Shown: one piece after another, positions 33,031 through 36,745 of the stretch
Layout of the letters: the number at the start of each line of letters is the position of its first letter
How positions within the stretch are numbered: position 1 is the first letter of the stretch
NCBI GenBank assembly: GCA_947628335.1
Contig: CANQZT010000001.1
Span: forward strand, 1 to 36,745
DNA length: 36,745 nt
Source of the DNA: an uncultured Clostridia bacterium
GTDB taxonomy: Bacteria; Bacillota_A; Clostridia; TANB77; CAG-508
Direction of reading: 5' to 3'
Notes under the pieces: generated by a model
The model's input: the letters and a program-made list of their open reading frames with translations, nothing else
What the model was told of the DNA's origin: nothing
Databases searched by the model: none
Made by a program: the position numbers and the translations under genes

Positions 33031-34050
33031 TTAAAATCTTTTATTTGTCCTTATAGTCTTTTTTAAAATTTCCATACTTTCTAGGGCATTTCCTACACCT
33101 TTAATTACACATTCTGTTGGATTTTCTGCAATAAATACTGGAATTCCTGTTTCATTGCTTATATATCTATCAATATTTTTTATATAAGAAAGTCCTCCAC
33201 ATATTACAATACCTTTTTCCATTATATCTGATGCAAGCTCTGGTGGAGTTTCCTCTAAAGCAAGTTTAATATTTCGCATAATTTCTGTTAAAGAATCCAT
33301 TATTGCATTATTTATATCATGAGTTGTAACAGTAATTGTTTCGGGTAATCCTGTTGCTAAATTTCTTCCTTTAATAGTCATTTTTTCTTCTGTCATTGCC
33401 GCAGTAGCTGCTCCTATTTGCTTTTTTACCTCTTCTGCCTCAGTAAGTCCAACTATAACATTGAAATGTTGTTTAATATATTCAACTATATCTTGGTCAA
33501 ATTTATCTCCTGCAACTTTAGTTGTTTTTGATACTACTATTCCTCCAAGTGATAATACAGCAATTTCTGTTGTACCTCCTCCAAGGTCTATTATCATTGA
33601 CCCCTCCGGCCTTTCAACTTGAATTCCTGCTCCAATAGCTGCTGCCATAACTTCTTCTATTAAAAAAACATCTTTTGCTGTTGACCTGTAAGCCACACCT
33701 TTTACAGCTCTTTCTTCAACATCTGTTATTCCAGAAGGCACAGATATTACAAGTCTTGGCTTTGAAAATAAGTTTTTAGGAACAACTTTAGTAATAAACG
33801 TTTGAAGTAACATTTTTGTTGCATCAAAATCAGCTATAACTCCATCTTTTAATGGCTTTACAGCAACAATATTATCAGGTGTTCTCCCAAGCATTTCTTT
33901 TGCTGCATTTCCAACAGCTAATACTTCATCAGTAATTTTATTTATAGCAACTACTGAAGGCTCACAAAGTACCACACCTTTTCCTTTTACATATACTCTT
34001 ACATTAGATGTACCTAAATCTACACCAACATCTTTTGAAATAAATCCCAT
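33031..34050 (-). CDS. mreB: Rod shape-determining protein MreB (bacterial actin)
   Basis: A 339-residue actin-like ATPase forming membrane filaments that direct side-wall synthesis. Nucleotide motifs: VGVDLGTSNVRVYVKGKG (phosphate 1, residues about 8-25), MIIDLGGGTTEIAVLSLGG (phosphate 2) and GIVICGGLSYI (adenosine). The N-terminal MGFISKDV gives the short amphipathic membrane tip. The frame is open to 34080, but the ATG at 34050 follows AAGGGTGGAT and gives the standard start. Its presence implies a rod-shaped organism. Confidence 0.97.
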   Translation of the reverse strand: MGFISKDVGVDLGTSNVRVYVKGKGVVLCEPSVVAINKITDEVLAVGNAAKEMLGRTPDNIVAVKPLKDGVIADFDATKMLLQTFITKVVPKNLFSKPRLVISVPSGITDVEERAVKGVAYRSTAKDVFLIEEVMAAAIGAGIQVERPEGSMIIDLGGGTTEIAVLSLGGIVVSKTTKVAGDKFDQDIVEYIKQHFNVIVGLTEAEEVKKQIGAATAAMTEEKMTIKGRNLATGLPETITVTTHDINNAIMDSLTEIMRNIKLALEETPPELASDIMEKGIVICGGLSYIKNIDRYISNETGIPVFIAENPTECVIKGVGNALESMEILKKTIRTNKRF

Positions 34051-34107
34051 AAAATATCCACCCTTTTTTAATAAATACATCTTTTGTAAATTAAATATTA
34101 TAAATAA

Positions 34108-34791
34108 TTATACATGTCCTAATTCTTTTAGACTGACATAATTATTATTTGCAATAATTATATGGTCTAATAGTTCAATTCCAAAAATTTTAGAATATTC
34201 ACAAATTTTTTTGGTAAAAGCTATATCCTGCTTACTTGGGCTCAAAGAGCCACTTGGATGATTATGCGCAAGTATTATAGCATTTGCCATATTCTTAATT
34301 GGCTCTGATAAACATTCTTTTACCCCAATATTTATACTATCTGTGTTTCCCGTTGCAACAGTATGAATAAGCATAATTTTATTTTGTTTATTTAAAATTA
34401 CTACTTTTAATATTTCTTGCTTTTTTCCAAAATATTCATTTGCTAAAACATTAAATACATCTTTTGGAGATTTAATTTTTATTTTATCTAATTCATAATC
34501 TTTGGATAATCTTCTTGCAAGTTCAACAGCAGCCTTTATTTGTATAGCTTTTACTCTTCCAATACCCTCAAATTTTTTTAAATTTTCTAAAGATAAAGAC
34601 TCTAAATAATCCATATCTGAAATGTTATTATCATTTTTATTATTAAGTATATTTTGTGCAATTTCTACACAAGTTTTATTTTTAGTTCCAGTTTTTATGA
34701 TAATAGCTAATAATTCTGAATTTGTTAAATAAGAACTCCCCTTAAATTCTAATTTTTCATACGGTCTGTCTGAAGATGGTAAGTTTATTAT
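34108..34791 (-). CDS. radC: RadC family (MPN/JAMM-domain) protein, with a non-canonical start
   Basis: A protein of about 227 residues, once linked to DNA repair, now of uncertain function. The N-terminal part has LPSSDRPYEKL and a helix-hairpin-helix segment LKKFEGIGRVKAIQIKAA; the C-terminal MPN domain keeps the zinc motif AHNHPSGSLSPSKQD. The first ATG (34614) would cut off the conserved N-terminus. Upstream of it the frame codes for typical RadC sequence for 59 more codons, back to a stop at 34795-34797, with no ATG, GTG or TTG. Two ATA codons (34789-34791, 34786-34788) sit at the expected start, overlapping the TAA of the upstream gene (34788-34790). Start by ATA through coupling, or a mutated ATG, are the options. 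Confidence 0.87.
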   Translation of the reverse strand: MINLPSSDRPYEKLEFKGSSYLTNSELLAIIIKTGTKNKTCVEIAQNILNNKNDNNISDMDYLESLSLENLKKFEGIGRVKAIQIKAAVELARRLSKDYELDKIKIKSPKDVFNVLANEYFGKKQEILKVVILNKQNKIMLIHTVATGNTDSINIGVKECLSEPIKNMANAIILAHNHPSGSLSPSKQDIAFTKKICEYSKIFGIELLDHIIIANNNYVSLKELGHV

Positions 34792-35048
34792 ATCTTAATA
34801 ATCCTTGCTATTTGATGTGATATTAGCGCAAATGCCACCATACAAAGCACTCCAGCTATATTTACTTTACACCAAAATCCAATTGTAAATTGCAAAAAAT
34901 TAAGGTCAATTGTAACTGGATTTTTAAGTCCAATTTCTCCACCAAGTGATAGCCAAGACAAATAAGGATTTGCCACCAAAGCCTCACCTAATGTAACTCC
35001 TACAATCATTCCTAATATTGCAAATATTATAACAATAACTCTTTTCAT
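34788..35048 (-). CDS. DUF4321 small membrane protein
   Basis: An 86-residue protein with two hydrophobic helices (about 4-26 and 60-82) and a conserved loop with SWLSLGGEIGLKNPVTIDLN. This is the DUF4321 family, found upstream of radC and mreB in many clostridia; its role is unknown. ATG at 35048 follows TTTAGAGGTGAA. First gene of the mre-mrdA unit, 18 bases or so after the expected transcript start. Its stop overlaps the start of radC, so translation is probably coupled. Confidence 0.9.
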   Translation of the reverse strand: MKRVIVIIFAILGMIVGVTLGEALVANPYLSWLSLGGEIGLKNPVTIDLNFLQFTIGFWCKVNIAGVLCMVAFALISHQIARIIKI

Positions 35049-35072
35049 ATTTCACCTCTAAAACTTGTCCAT

Positions 35073-35101
35073 ATTATACAACTTTTTTTCTTAAATTTCA
35101 A
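35073..35101 (-). promoter_or_regulatory. Promoter of the DUF4321-radC-mreBCD-mrdA unit
   Basis: On the minus strand TTGAAA (35096-35101), 17-nt spacer, perfect TATAAT (35073-35078), 25 bases before the ATG at 35048. Strong match to the vegetative consensus. Confidence 0.83.
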
Positions 35102-35149
35102 TAATATTGGAAAAAATATAATACAAAAACAAAACATTTGAGAATAAAA

Positions 35150-35208
35150 GTGAAAAATAAAAAAATAAAAGTATAGAAAAGTGAAAATAAACTCCACTAT
35201 TTCTATAC
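35150..35208. terminator. Hairpin terminator after the pilin-like gene
   Basis: GTATAGAAAAGTG (35171-35183) and CACTATTTCTATAC (35195-35208) pair along 13 bp with one bulged base and an 11-nt loop. Minus-strand RNA continues into runs of four, seven and five U; plus-strand RNA is also U-rich. It separates the pilin-like gene from the mre promoter. Confidence 0.72.
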
Positions 35209-35250
35209 AACTATTTTTACTTATTTTTATTCGCACAAGTTTACATAATT

Positions 35251-35358
35251 TTATTTTAATAATCTCACACCATCTGATGTTTCTTCTACTGAAACATCAG
35301 ACTTTAAACATACAACCGGACGAAAACCGCAAGCTCGTATAGTTACAGTTGTAGTCGC
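35251..35358 (-). pseudogene. Out-of-frame C-terminal tail of the pilin-like protein
   Basis: A frame of 35 sense codons ending at TAA 35251, shifted from the 408-codon frame that stops at 35364. Its product includes GFRPVVCLKSDVSVEETSDG, the conserved ending I expect for this protein type (GFRPVV after a variable segment). It has no start codon or ribosome site and makes sense only as the displaced end of the upstream frame. Confidence 0.72.
35274..35300. repeat. Perfect 10-bp inverted repeat just past the variable segment
   Basis: CTGATGTTTC (35274-35283) and GAAACATCAG (35291-35300) are exactly complementary around a 7-nt loop. There is no U-tract, so it is not a terminator. It lies about 10 bases downstream of the GC-rich segment in coding direction, the place where DGR target genes carry a hairpin needed for retrohoming. 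It also encodes part of VSVEETSD in the displaced tail frame. Confidence 0.8.
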
Positions 35359-35435
35359 TCACATTACCGGTCATAGGCCACATTCATCCCGTCGTCGCTG
35401 CCGTGATACGAAGGCGAAGCCAGCCACATACAATT
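35310..35435 (-). other. GC-rich, NNC-rich candidate DGR variable region
   Basis: In coding direction this segment runs from CTGGCTTCGCCTTCG to CGTCCGGTTGTATG. 31 of 60 bases in 35341-35400 are G or C (my count), against 18 of 60 in 35701-35760 of the same gene. Between the conserved WLASPS and GFRPVV, codons of the form NNC or NNT dominate (TAT CAC GGC AGC GAC GAC; GCC TAT GAC; AGC GAC TAC AAC TGT AAC TAT), as produced by adenine-targeted mutagenesis of AAC/AAT template codons. No template repeat or reverse transcriptase gene is in the window, so this is a candidate only. Confidence 0.5.
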
Positions 35436-36590
35436 TGCTCCTGATAAACTTTGTTCAGGTAGTACATACAAATCATCTGATGTATCTAACATCCCTGAAT
35501 ATCCAGAACTCCAGTTTGTTCCTCCATCTTTACTTATTTCATATCCTGTTGCATTTTTTGCTCTTGCTCTGTAATCTACATCTGTATGCTTTTTATTATA
35601 TGATGCAAATAACATCTCTACTGTTGGACCTCCGATTGCATAAACTGCATAAATACCATCTGTAAAACTACTCCATTTTTTTGTATCTAACATATATGCT
35701 ACTGCCTTCATATTGCTATTATCTCCACTCGTTGTACTATTTGAACTTAAATAATCAAAATATGACTTTAGCCATTTTCTTGCTGAATTATCAGTAGCTA
35801 TTGCCCCACTTCCATCGGAATAATTTTCTAAATCTAATATATCAGTAAAATATGCACACTTTTCATAATTTCCTTTATTTAATGCTACATCTTCATTTTT
35901 TTCATCATCATGTACCGTTGGTATTTTTTCATAAGGTATATATTCTGATGTTATCAAATATATATTTTCTCCATCACTATGAAATATCTTCCATTCCATA
36001 TCTTGTTCATTATAATTTTCTACTACTTTTCCATAATATTCTGCTGGATTTTCTGCTACTTTTGAAGCTGAGCCGGTTAATATTACAAATTGATTTAGTG
36101 TTGCATTGTCTATTACGTTTTCACTATTTTTCATCCAGTTTGGTACTTTATCTATACTTTCAAATAATAAATATACCCTTCCATTTTCGCCTACATACCA
36201 AGTTGAATCTTTATTTGGTGTTCTTGGTAATTCATCTATATTATTTTTAAAAGCACTTTCATCTATTTTATATAAATTAATTTGTTCTCCGTCTATTGTA
36301 GTTTTACATGATATATAGCTATCTCCTTGTTTTTCAGAAATATCTAAAACTATATCTTTTGTTTCAAGCCCTGCTAAAGTTTTAGCTTTGATTTTACTTG
36401 TATATGCGAGAATCCCTGATTCTATACTATCTTTACTTTGAGTTAAATTTGCTATTCTTGCATTATCTATCGGATTATTTTTTGATAACGACAAAAGTAC
36501 TGCTGCAGCAAGTATTATTACTACTACTATTGTAATTACTAAGGTAATTAAACTTATACCATACTTTTTATTTTTTGAATTTATTAACAT
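35364..36590 (-). CDS. Pilin-like surface protein with lectin-like C-terminal domain (frame-disrupted 3' end)
   Basis: A 408-residue protein with a type IV prepilin-like N-terminus: KNKKYG then ISLITLVITIVVVIILAAAV (12-31), a Gly before a long hydrophobic helix. The position of the usual Glu at +5 is Thr. Residues 45-120 are helical and charged; 130-400 form an extracellular domain whose segments MEWKIFHSDGENIYLITSEY, ARKWLKSYFDYL and CMWLASPSYHG resemble the C-type-lectin/sulfatase-modifying-type domain of variable surface proteins. It stops at TAA 35364-35366 after NVAYDR; the expected ending GFRPVVCLKS lies in another frame (35251-35358). ATG at 36590 follows GGAGGATAAA. Possible DGR target; membrane or pilus display inferred. 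Confidence 0.82.
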   Translation of the reverse strand: MLINSKNKKYGISLITLVITIVVVIILAAAVLLSLSKNNPIDNARIANLTQSKDSIESGILAYTSKIKAKTLAGLETKDIVLDISEKQGDSYISCKTTIDGEQINLYKIDESAFKNNIDELPRTPNKDSTWYVGENGRVYLLFESIDKVPNWMKNSENVIDNATLNQFVILTGSASKVAENPAEYYGKVVENYNEQDMEWKIFHSDGENIYLITSEYIPYEKIPTVHDDEKNEDVALNKGNYEKCAYFTDILDLENYSDGSGAIATDNSARKWLKSYFDYLSSNSTTSGDNSNMKAVAYMLDTKKWSSFTDGIYAVYAIGGPTVEMLFASYNKKHTDVDYRARAKNATGYEISKDGGTNWSSGYSGMLDTSDDLYVLPEQSLSGANCMWLASPSYHGSDDGMNVAYDR

Positions 36591-36625
36591 ACATTTTATC
36601 CTCCACTTCTTTTGTTTTCATTTTG

Positions 36626-36653
36626 ATTATAAAATATTTATTTTATTTGTCAA
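36626..36653 (-). promoter_or_regulatory. Consensus promoter of the pilin-like gene
   Basis: On the minus strand TTGACA (36648-36653), 16-nt spacer, TATAAT (36626-36631): both hexamers perfect, about 36 bases before the ATG at 36590. Confidence 0.82.
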
Positions 36654-36689
36654 CAATATTTAGAAATATTACAAAAGAATAGGCAAAAT

Positions 36690-36705
36690 GTTACATAATT
36701 GTAAC
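36690..36705. repeat. Palindrome upstream of the pilin-like gene promoter, with a second half-matching copy
   Basis: GTTACA-TAAT-TGTAAC (36690-36705) is a perfect 6-bp inverted repeat about 37 bases upstream of the -35 box. A related stretch, GTAACACAATTGTAA, lies at 36724-36738. Two similar sites about 33 bases apart suggest an operator for a dimeric regulator, though a chance match in AT-rich DNA is possible. Confidence 0.45.
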
Positions 36706-36745
36706 AAAAAAAAAAATGTAAATGTAACACAATTGTAATATTTGA

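Noticed and set aside
34108..34614. radC as a 168-residue truncated protein starting at the first ATG
   Set aside because: The frame continues upstream with clear RadC N-terminal sequence for 59 codons, so a full-length protein with an unusual start is more likely.
35045..35236. A 63-codon leftward open frame upstream of DUF4321
   Set aside because: It spans the mre promoter and the pilin-like gene's terminator and encodes low-complexity F/I/Y/K sequence, so it is a chance frame.
35274..35300. The 10-bp inverted repeat as the terminator of the pilin-like gene
   Set aside because: No U-tract follows on either strand, and a better terminator lies at 35150-35208.
35852..36250. A 132-codon rightward open frame opposite the pilin-like gene
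   Set aside because: Leucine, histidine and phenylalanine-rich antisense shadow of an AT-rich coding region.

Overview
The window is AT-rich DNA (about a quarter to a third G+C in most stretches I counted) with strong AGGAGG ribosome sites, several TTG starts, near-consensus sigma-A promoters and Gram-positive cell-wall genes. It looks like a chromosomal piece of a rod-shaped low-GC Firmicute, probably an anaerobic gut-type clostridium; this is inference from gene content and composition. Every supported protein gene lies on the minus strand, so transcription runs from high to low coordinates. No rRNA, tRNA, CRISPR array or intact insertion sequence was seen.

Regions in order of transcription. 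(1) 36745-35150: a pilin-like surface protein with a near-consensus promoter and a GC-rich, NNC-rich 3' end followed by a perfect 10-bp hairpin, resembling the variable region of a diversity-generating retroelement (DGR) target. The reading frame is broken inside that segment. (2) 35101-28630: the morphogenesis unit DUF4321 - radC - mreB - mreC - mreD - mrdA (PBP2) - membrane-anchored protein. radC has no ATG, GTG or TTG start. (3) 28437-27369: an Abi_2/AbiF-type HEPN protein flanked by two copies of a small hairpin RNA element. The loops and flanks are identical and the stems differ by compensatory changes; each copy has its own -10 box at the same distance. This looks like a toxin with an RNA antitoxin and is the most notable system here. 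(4) 27070-4677: one 22-kb, 18-gene operon for making and exporting a surface glycan. It has TagG/TagH ABC export, at least nine glycosyltransferases, GDP-mannose supply (ManC), a UbiA-type phosphoribosyltransferase with a HAD phosphatase, an SMR-like flippase candidate, GT-C and GtrII-type membrane transferases, then a CotH / VTC-domain / DUF4956 module and an acyltransferase. (5) 4695-1510: a separate GT4 - polysaccharide deacetylase - galE unit whose promoter lies inside the preceding operon's terminator. (6) 1501-140: a lone coiled-coil protein gene with clearly higher G+C than its neighbours.

Together, the cytoplasmic GT2/GT4/GT32 enzymes would build a lipid-linked polymer that TagGH exports. 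The lipid-phosphate sugar makers (UbiA/HAD and the GtrB-like enzyme) would feed membrane GT-C and GtrII-like enzymes that add branches outside, and the acyltransferase, deacetylase and CotH/VTC/DUF4956 proteins would modify or attach the product. Mre proteins and PBP2 build the wall that would carry it.
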